NCBI GenBank assembly: GCA_963995505.1 | Contig: OZ023186.1 | Span: 6,944,001 to 7,008,000, forward strand | Reading direction: 5' to 3' | Origin: Hypericum androsaemum | Lineage: Eukaryota; Streptophyta; Magnoliopsida; Malpighiales; Hypericaceae | DNA length: 64,000 bases | Shown: piece after piece, positions 21,176 through 32,232 of the stretch | How positions within the stretch are numbered: position 1 is the first letter of the stretch | How the letters are laid out: each line of letters opens with the position of its first letter | Program-made: the position numbers and the translations under genes | Notes under the pieces: model-generated | The model's database searches: none | What the model saw: the letters and a program-made list of their open reading frames with translations, nothing else | What the model was told of the DNA's origin: nothing

Positions 21176-22165
21176 TTAATTGACTAACTCACGTATAAAG
21201 ATCCCAACGGTGTCCAAGAAAGAAATATATGCCAGCCGCCATTGTCTGTTGCAGAATAAAGGAAACAAAAATGCCCAGAAGCCGAAAACAAATTCGAATA
21301 CCATGCTTACAAAGAACCACTCCATATCAACATATGTGGTCATTGTCTCACCATTTGTGTCTCTTGCAATTGGGACTATAACGTTTCCATCACAACTTTT
21401 TGCTAATGTAGAACCGTAGAGATCATTACCCGCAAAACAAGAAGCAAGCATTGAAGCTCTGTAGCTGCGTGCTCGAAGGGATTCATCCTGTCAAGTTGTT
21501 ACCGGACAAGTTCAAGTGATTAAGTAAATATAGACCGGAAATGCTGGAAGGAATCTCCCCGAGGAGCTTGTTTAGTGATAGATGAAGGGATTCTAACAAC
21601 TTTATAGCCCCTATATTTTGCGGTACCTCTCCGGTTAGAATATTGTGCGATAAGTTAAGTGATTGCAATGCCATAAGAGCTGTGACTTCTTCTGGGATCT
21701 TACCAGTGAAGAAATTGTTGGAGGAGTCAATAATTCTGACCAAATTTAGAGTTGTGTTGTACTCTATAACTCTCCCCTTTATCATAAGGATTTCATAATC
21801 GAGATAGTGCTTTACTCGTAATGAAGCTTCCGTAGAGATGTTTCCGATCAAATCACTGGTCACCATAAGTATGAAGTTGTTGATGCACCGAGGAATATGT
21901 CCGGAAAGGTTGTTATTAGCCAAGTCAAGGATTTGTAGAGCACTGAGTCCACAAATTTCACGAGGCACCTTCCCATGCAAGTTATTTGACCTGAGGTTGA
22001 GAATCTTCATCATTGTCTTGCTAATCCATGATGGAATTTCTCCTTATAATTGGTTTTCTGCTAGATCAACAATAGACAAATACTCACATCTTCTCAAGAA
22101 CGAAGGTAACCCTTCAACAAGTTTGTTGTTCCGAAGATGTAACGACTCGAGGAAGTTAGATTCTC
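21176..22165 (-). pseudogene. RLP pseudogene, 3' portion with transmembrane tail
   Basis: On the minus strand from about 22165 the translation reads LESLHLRNNKLVEGLP, AENQL-stop-GEIPSWISK, then a run of LRRs (21483-22013), the island segment (YEILMIKGRVIEYN), four further LRRs, a TGA after NNLTG and a one-base shift. It then continues with CFAGNDLYGSTLAKSC, a transmembrane helix (WFFVSMVFEFVFGFWAFLFPLF) and the short cytosolic end WRLAYISFLDTV. This is the canonical C-terminal third of a plant RLP. The N-terminal two thirds are absent. Homology fades just before the copia element at 22220, and nothing LRR-like continues beyond that element's right end at 28252. Two stops, a frameshift and the missing 5' part make it non-functional. 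Confidence 0.88.
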
Positions 22166-22214
22166 CATGGAGTAAGCTAATAATTGATTCCATGGAACCC
22201 AATAATAGTTGCTG

Positions 22215-22219
22215 CACGT
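22215..22219. repeat. 5-bp target duplication of the copia element (left)
   Basis: CACGT, repeated exactly at 28247-28251. Confidence 0.88.
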
Positions 22220-22951
22220 TGTTGGGTTGAATGCATTTTAATGCATTTGGCCCAAAATGGTAAGGCCCAAAGTGGAGGCCCAAAAGGGAAATGGAAAAGT
22301 GCAATACCACATTGATTAGAGCAAGGATGATTTCCTTGTTTATAAGAAATTCCCCTCTTCACCTCTCAAACTTGGTTGACTACCTAAAGGCTGACCCACG
22401 CTAGCTGCGAGGACGGTGCGAAGCACCGTCCGAGCACGAGTCGCGAGGAGCTGGAGGAGCCTCAAGTATTTTGCCCGGGTCCGGAGGCGACGGGAAGGAA
22501 TGTGTAGGAGACTTCCAGAAGGCCGAAGGGCTGCGAGATCCATCACGAAAGGGCGCCAGCGCAGCCTGGGCGCGCCTGGAAGGATCCAGAAGCCACCGAA
22601 GGGCCACGAGCGTAGCCAGACAGCCTGCTGACTGAGCGGATGCGTCCCTTCGGGGTGGCTGCCTCCCTGCCTCCTCCAGCCTATAAATAGGTCTGCCCCC
22701 TTACCATAAATCTCATCCCAGCAGCAATTGCATTTCCGAGCATGAGATACGTGTGCAACGTTCTTGGAAACGCCCTAAACAGTCGTTGTATCTTGGGGAC
22801 GATTGCCAAAGCCCGTACCGCACCGAAATATACGGGGCAATCTCGTCTTACGAATAAAGTGTCCAACACTTGCCTCGACTGTCGAAGATCCTAATCAAGT
22901 ACACCAGCCCTCCGAAATAACAATCATAAGACGAGATTGTGTTACTTGAAG

Positions 22952-23735
22952 ATGGCATCAACAAGCTTAGCACCAGCGGTCCCGGGAACTGTCCACGACG
23001 AAAGGCCGGCCAAGTTCAATGGTACCGAGTTCAAGAGGTGGCAACAGAAGATGTTGTTCTACCTGACGATGCTCAACCTGGTTTGATTCTTGAAGGAAGA
23101 GGCTACGAAGGTGGGGGAAAATGAGGCAGATCAACAGAAGATCAACGCCCTCGATGCATGGAGTCACAACAACTTTCTATGCCGGAACTACATCCTGAAT
23201 AGACTAAACGACACGCTCTACAACATCTATGCGGAAGCCAAGACCGCTAAAGAGCTGTGGAGTTCACTCGAGAAGAAGTACAAAACGGAGGATGCCGGGA
23301 TGAAGAAATTCATCGTCGAACGATTTCTCGACTTCAAGATGGTGGATTCCAAGAAGGTCATCGACCAAGTACAGGAGTTGCAGCTGATCCTTCACGACGA
23401 GATCCAAGCCGAAGGGATACAACTCAGCGAGTCCTTCCAAGTAGCTACGATGATCGAAAAGCGGGCTGTTCTGAAAGGACTTCAAGAGCTACCTCAAGCA
23501 CAAGAGGAAGGACATGAGCCTAGAAGACTTGATCGTGAGACTTAGGATCGAGAAAGACAACTGAAAGTCTGAAGTCAAGCAAGGCAAGGCCAACTCTGAG
23601 ACCACCGTATACCTCGCCAAGGGAAAAAGTGGCAAGAAGAGGAAGAAGTCCGGGGATAAGCAGGAGAAGCAAGAGCCCAAGAAAAAGAAAAAGATCAAGG
23701 GCGACTGCTACAACTGCGGCAAACCTGGCCACATG
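22952..23735 (+). pseudogene. Gag of the copia element, broken
   Basis: Starting at ATGGCATCAACAAGC, the translation follows a UBN2-type Gag: [21 protein letters not shown], then a TGA at 23084-23086, then [32 protein letters not shown] and [13 protein letters not shown] frameshift follows at about 23460 after the MIEK segment, and another stop near 23563 just before the basic KKRKKS region. The CCHC knuckle ([14 protein letters not shown], 23707-23749) lies at the junction with pol. The element therefore cannot make its own Gag. Confidence 0.82.
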
Positions 23736-26700
23736 GCTAAGGACTGTCGCCAGCCGAAGAAGGATGACCAAGGAAAGGCTAACCTGGCTGAAGACTTGTC
23801 CCAGATGGATCTGTCAACCGTGGTGTTTGAAGCCAACCTGGTGGACAATCCGAGAGAGTGGTTCGTGGATACTGGAGCTACCCGCCACGTCTGCTCGGAC
23901 AAGGAGATGTTCTCGAACTATATTCCGATCACCGGTCGAAAGCTGTTCATGGAAAACTCTGCAACATCCAAGATCGTCGGTCTGGGTAAGGTGGTCCTGA
24001 AGCTGACCTCAGGAAAGGAGCTGACCCTCAAGGATGTGCTGCATGTCCTGGACATCTGCAAGAACTTAGTTTCCGGCTCACTGTTAAGCAAAGCCGGTCT
24101 TAAGCTTGTATTTGAGGCTGATAAGTTTGTACTGACCAAAGCGGGTCAATTCATAGGAAAGGGTTATCTAGAAAGGGGGTTGTTTATGATGAATGTAATA
24201 ACTGTACATCACACATTTAACGGTGAAAATAAAGTTAACGCTTCTTCTTACTTGGCCGAGTGTTCTAATTTATGGCATGGTAGATTAGGACACGTAAATT
24301 TAAACTCGCTAAGAAAATTAGTAAGTTTAAATTTATTACCGCATCTAGAGTTCAACCCATCCGATAAATGTGAAGTATGTGTGGAGGCTAAAATGACCAA
24401 AGCACCTTTCCATTCGGTGGAAAGAAGTACTAAGTCTTTAGAGTTAGTTCATACGGACACTTGCGATATGAAACACTTGCAAACTAAAGGCGGGAAGAAA
24501 TACTTTATCACGTTTATCGATGACTGCACGAGATATTGTTACGTATATCAAATAAAGGGCAAAGACGAAGCTCTTGATGCTTTTAAGAGATATAAGAATG
24601 AGGTTGAAAATCAACTCAGCATGAAAATCAAAATGATCCGAAGTGATCGAGGAGGAGAATATGTAGCTCCGTTTGAGGAACTCTGTCAAGAACATGGCAT
24701 TATTCATCAGACGACTGCTCTATACTCACCTCAATCGAATGGCATAGCTGAATGCAAAAATCGAACTCTTAAGGAGATGATGAACGCTATGTTGATTAGC
24801 TCGGGCTTACCCCAGAATTTGTGGGGGGAAGCTGTGCTCTCAGCTAACCACATTCTAAATAAATTGCCACACAAGAAAAGGGATAAAACCCCATATGAAC
24901 TATGGAAAGGAAGGAAGCCTTCCTACAGTTACCTTAAAGTGTGGGGGTGCCTAGCAAAGGTCGAAGTACCTAAGCCTAAGCAGGTGCGAATAGGACCCAA
25001 GACCATTGATTGCATCTTTATCAGATATGCGCAAAATAGTAGTGCTTATCGATTCTTGGTGCATAAATCTAAAAACCCTGAGATAAACACGGGAATGGTC
25101 ATAGAATCAAGGAACGCAATATTTTTTGAGAATAGCTTTCCTAATAAGGAAAGGAAGGAAGTAAGTCCGAAGAAAAGGGCTCACGAGACTACGCAAGGGT
25201 CAAATCAGGAAGATGATAAACCTAGACGTAGTAAACGGACGGAGGTAACCAAATCTTTTGGTCCAGATTATCTAACCTATGCGTTAGAAGATGAACCCAG
25301 GACAATTCAAGAGGCATTGTCCAGTCCAGATGCTTCTCTCAGGAAGGAAGCTATCAATAGTGAGATAGAGTCCATTATGCAAAACCACACGTGGGAAATC
25401 TTGGATCTCACACCGGGCTGCAAACCTTTGGGATGCAGGTGGATCCTAAAAAGAAAATACAAAGCTGATGGATCAATCGACAAGTACAAAGCTCGATTGG
25501 TAGCTAAGGGGTTCAAACAGAAGGAGGGATATGATTTCTTTGACACGTATTCACCGGTCACAAGAATCACATCAATTAGAGTACTCATAGCTGTTGCAGC
25601 ACTCTATAACCTCGAGATCCACCAAATGGATGTAAAAATAGCTTTCCTAAATGGAGAACTAGAAGAGGAGATATACATGGAGCAACCTGAAGGGTTTGTG
25701 GCTCCTGATCAAGAGCGTAAAGTGTGTCGACTAGTCAAGTCACTATACGGGCTAAAACAAGCGCTGAAACAGTGGCACGAGAAATTTGACAGGACAATGC
25801 TATCAAATAGATTTAAGATCAATGAGTGCGATAAATGTGTTTACATTAAGGGCACACCTGAAGCTTACGTAATTGTATGTCTCTACGTAGATGACTTACT
25901 AATTACGGGAAGCAATAAAGAGGTTATTGTGAAAACTAAGAACATGTTAAAGAATCACTTTGACATGAAAGATATGGGTCTGGCAGACGTCATACTAGGA
26001 ATAAAAATTTCTAGGAAAGGTGACGAAATTATCTTGACGCAATCCCACTACGTGGAAAGCGTGCTCAAAAAATTTGAAGCTTTGGACAAACCTCCGATTA
26101 AGACTTCAGTAGATCTGAATCTACACTTAGCCAAGAATCGAGGGGACCCAGTATCTCAACTGAAGTATGCGCAAATTATCGGGAGCTTGATGTATTTAAC
26201 AAACTGCACACGTCCCGATATTGCGTACTCAGTTAGTAAGCTTAGTAGATTCACAAGTAATCCAGGGAAGGATCACTGGCTAGCTCTAGAAAGGGTTTTA
26301 CGGTACTTAAAATATACTATAAACAATGGCATACATTATGCTAAATATCCAGCTGTATTAGAAGGATACAGTGACGCAAACTGGATATCGGACACTAAGG
26401 ACTCCAAATCCACGAGTGGATACGTATTCACCATAGGAGGAGGAGCTGTGTCTTGGAAGTCCTCTAAATAATTGTGCATAGCTCGATCCACCATGGAGTC
26501 AGAATTTATAGCACTAGACAAAGATGGGGAAGAAGCTGAATGGCTCAGAGAGGATATTCTGTGCTGGAGCAAACCGGTGCCTCCCGTATTGATACATTGT
26601 GATAGCATGTCTGCAATCGGGAGAGCACAAAGTACATTGTACAATGGAAAGTCACCATTAATCAATACCGTTAGACAGTTGATCTCTAGTGGGGTGATCA

Positions 26701-26813
26701 CCATTAATTATGTAAAGTCCAAGGACAACTTAACTGATCCTTTTACAAAAGGAATCAATAGAGATCAAATGTACAACGCAGTAAGGGGAATGGGATTAAA
26801 ATCCACACACTAA
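23733..26813 (+). pseudogene. Copia Pol: protease, integrase, reverse transcriptase, RNase H; one stop
   Basis: A 912-codon open frame to 26471, continuing in frame after a single TAA to 26813. In order: protease active site DTGATRH (residues 46-52); integrase zinc region (WHGRLGHVN ... CEVC) and catalytic core ([37 protein letters not shown]); reverse transcriptase ([40 protein letters not shown], and the YVDDLLI active site at about residue 715); RNase H ([20 protein letters not shown]). The stop falls in the conserved SSK-x-x-C-IARSTMESEF segment, where CAA to TAA is the simplest change. Gene order PR-INT-RT-RH places it in Ty1/copia. All other catalytic motifs look intact, so inactivation may be fairly recent. 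Confidence 0.9.
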
Positions 26814-27544
26814 AGAACGTCCATAGCGGTAACTCAACCATGATGAGTGGAGATCCCACAAACTTGGTTCAATGAGACAACTAAGTTATGGAGGGTTCAG
26901 TTAATCACCTGGAACCTATCTCATTCTCAGAAGCTGTCCAGGTGTTAGCCTGCAGCAGTGTGGTAAGGTTAAGCATTACGCTTTTAATAATTCCTATACC
27001 TTGATTAAGGTGGAGTATGGAAGGATACTCCTGATAGGAGATCATCTATGTAAGTGTGAAGTGAGGCTGCTTCAAATGGGAAAAATAGTTATGAATCCAA
27101 GATACGGTCCATGGCCGAAACGGACACAACGTGAGAACCCAAATATACTAGGGTTATTATTGTGTAAATGTTATTGTCTTGGTTTACACCAAAAGCTGAC
27201 GGTTCAAGACATCACGTTCACCGAGCAGCGAGTAAATCTGATAACATATTACTAGAGAAGGTTCAAAGCCGCAAGCTACCTGTCTCAATACAATAATAAC
27301 ACGTCAGAACTTTCGATTAGAGTCTGCATGCATTAATCATCATTCATGTGGGGGATTGTTGGGTTGAATGCATTTTAATGCATTTGGCCCAAAATGGTAA
27401 GGCCCAAAGTAGAGGCCCAAAAGGGAAATAAAAAAGTGCAATACCACATTGATTAGAGCAAGGAGGATTTCCTTGTTTATAAGGAATTCCCCTCCTCACC
27501 TCTCAAACTTGGTTGACTACCTAAAGGCTGACCCACCGCTAGCT

Positions 27545-27625
27545 GCGAGGACGGTGCGAAGCACGAGCACGAGCACGAGCACGAGCACGCGCACGCGTAC
27601 GCACATGCGCACGTACGTGTGTGCA
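27545..27625. repeat. GCACGA / alternating purine-pyrimidine simple repeat in the 3' LTR
   Basis: Five GCACGA-type hexamers run into an alternating CGCGCACGCGTACG-like tract and then GTGTGTGC. It is an expansion compared with the 5' LTR, where only one or two units are present. Confidence 0.7.
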
Positions 27626-28599
27626 TGGTGCATTGGACGCAGGTCGCAATGGGCACTTTGTGGCAGCTGCACAGCTACCGAAGCGACGAGGAGCTACGAG
27701 CGCCTTCAGGTTGACCACCAAAGAGGCACGATGGGCAGGAATGTGCAGGAGACTTCCACAAGGCCGAAGGGCTATGAGATCCATCGCGAAAGGGTGCCAG
27801 CGCAGCCTGGGAGCGCCTAGAAGGATCCAGAAGCCACCGAAGGGCCATGAGCGCAGCCAGTCAGCCTGCTGGCCGAGCGGACGCGTCCCTTCGGGGTGGC
27901 TGCCTCCCTGCCTCCTCCAGCCTATAAATAGGCCTGCCCCCTTGCCATAAATCTCATCCCAGTAGAAATTGCATTTCCGAGCATTGTTGTCTTCTTCTTT
28001 TCCCCGTTCGTCACTTAGAAAAGAGTCCGAAAGTTCTGGGTATATAAGAGTTCGCCCGAAAGTTTTGAGATACGTGTGCAACGTTCTTGGAAAATGCCCT
28101 AAACAGTCGTTGTATCTTGGGGACGATTGCCAAAGTCTGTACCACACTGAAATATACGGGGCAGTCTCGTCTTACGGAGAAAGTGTCCAACACTTGCCTC
28201 GACTGCCGAAGATCCTAATCAAGTACACCAACCCTTCGAAACAACACACGTTTCCGATGTCGATGTGCGGATTCAGAGATGTTTCATCTCTTGTTAGGCT
28301 AAGCTCGCCGGAGTAGAGAGGAAGAGTTAATTGTGCACAGGTTTAATCGATTTATGTTGGTTTGGTTGGGTTCCCTTCGGTCGGGTAATCAGTTTAGATT
28401 TGGAAGATGTCGTCACCAGTAATCGATTTTGATTTGCCTCGGCTTGCACAGGTTTAAGGATTTATTGGAGATGTTACCGGAAATGTCACCGGAGAAGATG
28501 AAGGGTTGCCGGCGACGGTGTAAGATTCACCGGAAGGGAGGTAGGAGATAATTCCAGGAGTACAATAGTCATTTCAGGATTAAAAAATATATAAATAGA

Positions 28600-28731
28600 T
28601 CGATGACATCAGCAAGGGTCCGATAGTATAAAAAAAATCAAACTACATGGACTAAAAAATCAGAAGGTAAATTACAAGGTCTTTAGCATCTATTCTGTCA
28701 AACCAGGGTTCCAGATGTAATTTTCCCTACA
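28600..28731. mobile_element. Orphan right-hand TIR of a Mutator-like element
   Basis: The order of blocks is ATCAGCAAGGGTCC, AATCAAACTACATGGAC, and an end TGTAATTTTCCC. This matches the right TIRs at 7960-8076 and 39110-39229. No matching left TIR was found within the window, so the element is truncated or was disrupted by the copia insertion at 22220-28246. The preceding 28252-28590 is moderately GC-rich with CCGGAGAAGATGAAGG-like phrases but gives no recognisable protein. Confidence 0.55.
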
Positions 28732-29985
28732 AATTTTTACCTTTAAAAAATGAGGTAGCCTGTAGCGCATTGAAGAAGCAGCCCGCATTGATGGGAAAGG
28801 CCATGCGAAGTAACACCGCAATGCACCCAGCACGTTTGCGAGGCAGCCCTCAGGGCACGAGAATGTTAGAAAATTGTATAAAATAGAAAAAGTATTTGAT
28901 TGAGTTGAAACTTCTTAGGGAGTGCCATAAGCACTAGATGTGAATTTAGGAACCATAAAATAGAGATTCGCACGAGTAGATTAAAATCTTGGAGATGAAA
29001 ATATTTTTAAAGATTAGACCAAGGCAGAAAACATACATTAGAATTGATTCGCAAAGATTCTACATAGTTGTACGATATAGATTGTGACTCAATCAGCAAA
29101 AATACAAACACATTCGACTAGATGAGTGGCTTTATTGGTTTGGGAAGCGTGCTTAAACTAGTTTAAAATGGACAAAAAGTCTTGCATGAGTAAAATGGAG
29201 GAGAAAAGATGAGTTTTTTGCACAGTCCGTCTAGCTCGCGTCTGTATGCATGCGCGTGTCGTGCCTCGCCCCGTGAGGGTATAGATTACAGGATTGTAGG
29301 TTTGTGAAAATTGTTCTAGGTTCCAGGGCCTAAATTTTCAAAGCTAGGCTGGAATTGTTGCTCTTATTTTCGGCTAAAACTATTTGGTCTTGAGCTTAGA
29401 CAAAACACACGTCACTCCCTCTTCGAGAATGTTCTCTCCTCCTCCAGCAAATGGCATTTGAATTTAAAAACATGCCAGTAAATTTCAGCAACAACCATAT
29501 TGAATATGATTTTTTTATGGCTCTGATAATATTTTATTTACTTACTTAGTTAATACGAGAGTTATTGAACAAAGTAAACACGAATTTGGGGTTGGGAGGT
29601 CCTAGCCTATAAAATGAGCCATCCTCCTTGAGCCCAAACCACCCAAACAATTTCAGAGCTTTCTCTTCTCTCCATCTCAGAGGCATAACATTCTTATTCT
29701 AGCTTAGAGTTAAGAGCTCTTCAAGTATGAAAAGTGTTCAATAGTTGCTTCATATTGATTATAGTGATTGAGCGTTGTAACTCGGCAGTTCTCTTACTTT
29801 TGAAGCCTTAAGCTTATAGACATGTAATAAGAATTTAAAAGTACACGACTTGCTGTAGTCTAGTCTAAGATTCAATCTGAACACACTTGCTACAACGAAA
29901 GTGTTGGTAATTATAGTTTTGTCAAATGAGTATTTCTTACCTTTTCATATATGATAATTTGTCCGAATTTTACATGTAGAAAATA
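28732..29985. other. Unassigned intergenic DNA with a promoter-like segment
   Basis: No gene recognised. A TATA-like CCTATAAAATGAGCC at 29607-29621, followed by a CCAAACCACCC / TTCTCTTCTCTCC leader, resembles an LTR promoter plus leader. A TGTTAG start near 28864 and a CTACA end near 29894 could mark a decayed LTR, but flanking duplications do not match. Confidence 0.35.
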
Positions 29986-29994
29986 TATAATTAA
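29986..29994. repeat. 9-bp target duplication of the large MULE (left)
   Basis: TATAATTAA, repeated exactly at 39230-39238. Confidence 0.88.
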
Positions 29995-30175
29995 GGGCAA
30001 ATTATGCTCACGTCCCTGTAGTTTGGTTTTCCTCTTTCTCAGATTTCTGCGTTTCTAAAATCCATGATGTTATCCCCCGTGTTTGGTTTTAAAAACTCTT
30101 GGGTCCTTAAATAATGTCATCAGTCTTTTTTCAATTTTTTGTCTAGAATATACCCTTAAACAAAAAAAATCATCA

Positions 30176-31085
30176 TCTTCAACCTTCAATCACCATCTTC
30201 AACCTTCAAACAACTCCACCTTTAACCCGTAACCAATCAAATTGATTCTAAAAAAAATCTCCGCTCAATCGTCATCTCCGCTCTTCTCTCTTCTCCGGCC
30301 AAAATATTTAACCAAATCAAATCAAACAAATTGAAAAACCCAAATCGAAAGCTGGGTTTCTTGATTCAAATAGGGTTTTGGGAAAACCCAAATTGGCTAC
30401 CATTTCAAATGGGGGCTGGGCTTCAAAGGCGATACCATAAAGGGCACAGAAGACCAGTCAATTATATCCTTTACCATTTCAAACCTTTTTGGTGGGTTCC
30501 AAAGTGCAGGTTCAATCCTCGATGTCTACAAGATGGGGAAGGAACCTCAAGAGCTAAGACAGCGGCACCCACGCTATGGAGATCTCTGACCGTTGCCCCT
30601 CTATTTCGGTGGTAGCGGAAGAAACTGGAGTTTGTTTAGAAATGAGAGGGTACGTTCCTTGGGAAACGAGGAGGAGCAGCAACCGAGGAGGAGGAGTGGC
30701 GGAGGGATTTACCTTTTGGATTTGATTTTGCTCGATCTCGGAGCAAAACTCACATCGAGAGAGGAAACGAGGAAAGAGGGGAAATGGGGAAATGATGTCC
30801 GTGGAATTGGAGGAGGTCGAGGTAGGAGACAACATGGTTTGAGAATGCTCACCATCGTTCTTGGTCATTCTCACCGTCGTTCTCGATCATTCTTGTTCTC
30901 GACGATAGTTTTTTAAAATTAATCGAACCCAGTTTAGGGCTTTAGGATGCTGGTTCAATTGCTGGAAATTAATTGCCCTAAACCCAGTTTCAAAATTAAT
31001 TGCTGGACAATTGCTGGGTCTAAGGACGCTGGGTTTGAAGCTTTTGGTGTTTCATGAAGATGAGTTCAATTGTTTCTTTGATGCG
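30176..31085 (+). other. Internal (possibly captured) sequence of the large MULE
   Basis: A segment unlike the TIRs. From about 30405 to 30591 one plus-strand frame is open with balanced amino-acid use and ends RQRHPRYGDL-stop. It contains GFKGDTIKGTEDQSII and GGFQSAGSILDVYKMGKEP, which look like a real exon, though I do not recognise the family. A second open stretch (30593-30916) is rich in RRRS and is probably not coding. By analogy with the sister Pack-MULE this is likely captured host sequence. Confidence 0.4.
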
Positions 31086-31663
31086 TTGGGTTGCTTTATT
31101 TTTTTGAAGGGTATTTTTGTGTGAAATGACAAAAATGAAAAAAATAGTTGCTGATTGATGAGTATGAAAACACTATATCATCTATGTATATTTTAGAGTT
31201 GATTCTCCTTTATTTCCAGTGTTTTTGTTTGGTATGTATTGATGTAGTGTCATATATCGTACATTGTTGTTTCGGTGTAGTTCTTGTGATTTTGATTGCG
31301 TTTCCTTAGTGTTTATTGCTAGGTGACTTTGTAGAGATGCGAGGAGGATATTGGTGCACCTTAATCGTGTCAAAGGCGATTGGATCAGCCGTGATGAATG
31401 GTGCAAGATCGGGACCTCGATGACATTGGGTGAGATTGACCTGAGCGACTCAAATGAAGATAACTTTCGCATATAAAGTTCGATGGAGACAAATGAGATG
31501 GTTTTGGAAAGAAGACATCTATGGCTACAACTCTGTCACTAATGATCATCTTCAAATTTGGAGTCTAAGAGGGTGAAAAACACATCCAAAATCTAGCTTA
31601 AAATCTGTGAACTTGCCTAGTTGAAATGGGCCAGAATTCATGAACCATTTTGGGCCCATTTCG

Positions 31664-31668
31664 GGCTT
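31664..31668. repeat. 5-bp target duplication of the gypsy element (left)
   Basis: GGCTT, repeated exactly at 38145-38149. Confidence 0.85.
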
Positions 31669-32232
31669 CGATATGAATCTCGTTGGGAATTCACTCGGAA
31701 GCTAGATCTTTCTACTTCAAAATAGTGGAGACCTTGACCCGTCATTTGCTCCTTGTGCAAGAACTTTGGTGTTGGTTAACCTCGACCCATTGCTGTAGTA
31801 AAATGCGAACCTAAAAATCTGATGTGAATACGCCACAAACGGAGTTGTAATTTCTGTTTGATAAGTGAATGGCCTAGCTAAGCAATCCAACCCACAAGAA
31901 CCAAAGAAATACCAAACTCACGTTGATTTTTTTAACAAAAAAATTACCTTTTATTGAATTTGTGGCCCCCCTTATATAGAGGCTAAAACTGAACTGGATA
32001 GACTCCAAAGTCAATAAGATAAGTTCTGTAGAGTTCCAAACTTATCATACTACCTAAATAAGGTCTAAAATGAATGATTATCCTAAGAATTGAAAAACAG
32101 AATCATTATCCACTATTGGATAACTCTTATTCCTAAAAAATAGCAAATTCACTCCTAAAAAGTCTCCAAGAGAGTCACATGCATTAGACTTGTAGATTGT
32201 CTTTCAATGGGCTTAGAAAACGTGCTTTGAGC

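Larger units (their letters stand above)
22220..28246 (+). mobile_element. Ty1/copia LTR retrotransposon, nearly full length (6,027 bp)
   Basis: The 5' LTR is 22220-22922 and the 3' LTR 27357-28246. Both start TGTTGGGTTGAATGC and end in ACA, and both carry the promoter motif CCTATAAATAGG. The flanks are an exact CACGT duplication. A purine tract (GTGGGGGAT) precedes the 3' LTR. The 3' LTR is longer: it has an extra block at about 27985-28067, and a GCACGA/GCGCAC simple repeat at about 27560-27615 that is reduced in the 5' LTR. The interior encodes a broken gag (from 22952) and an almost intact pol. Two broken relatives lie head to head at 55011-56578 and 56590-59900. Confidence 0.93.

Noticed and set aside
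22401..22607. GC-rich ORFs in the copia 5' LTR
   Set aside because: They lie in LTR promoter and leader sequence and differ in frame between the two LTRs.
28864..29898. Solo LTR between TGTTAG and CTACA
   Set aside because: Flanking five bases (GAGAA and ACGAA) do not match and no second copy was found; left as unassigned.
30593..30916. 107-codon ORF rich in Arg and Ser
   Set aside because: Low-complexity composition and an equally long antisense ORF argue against coding.
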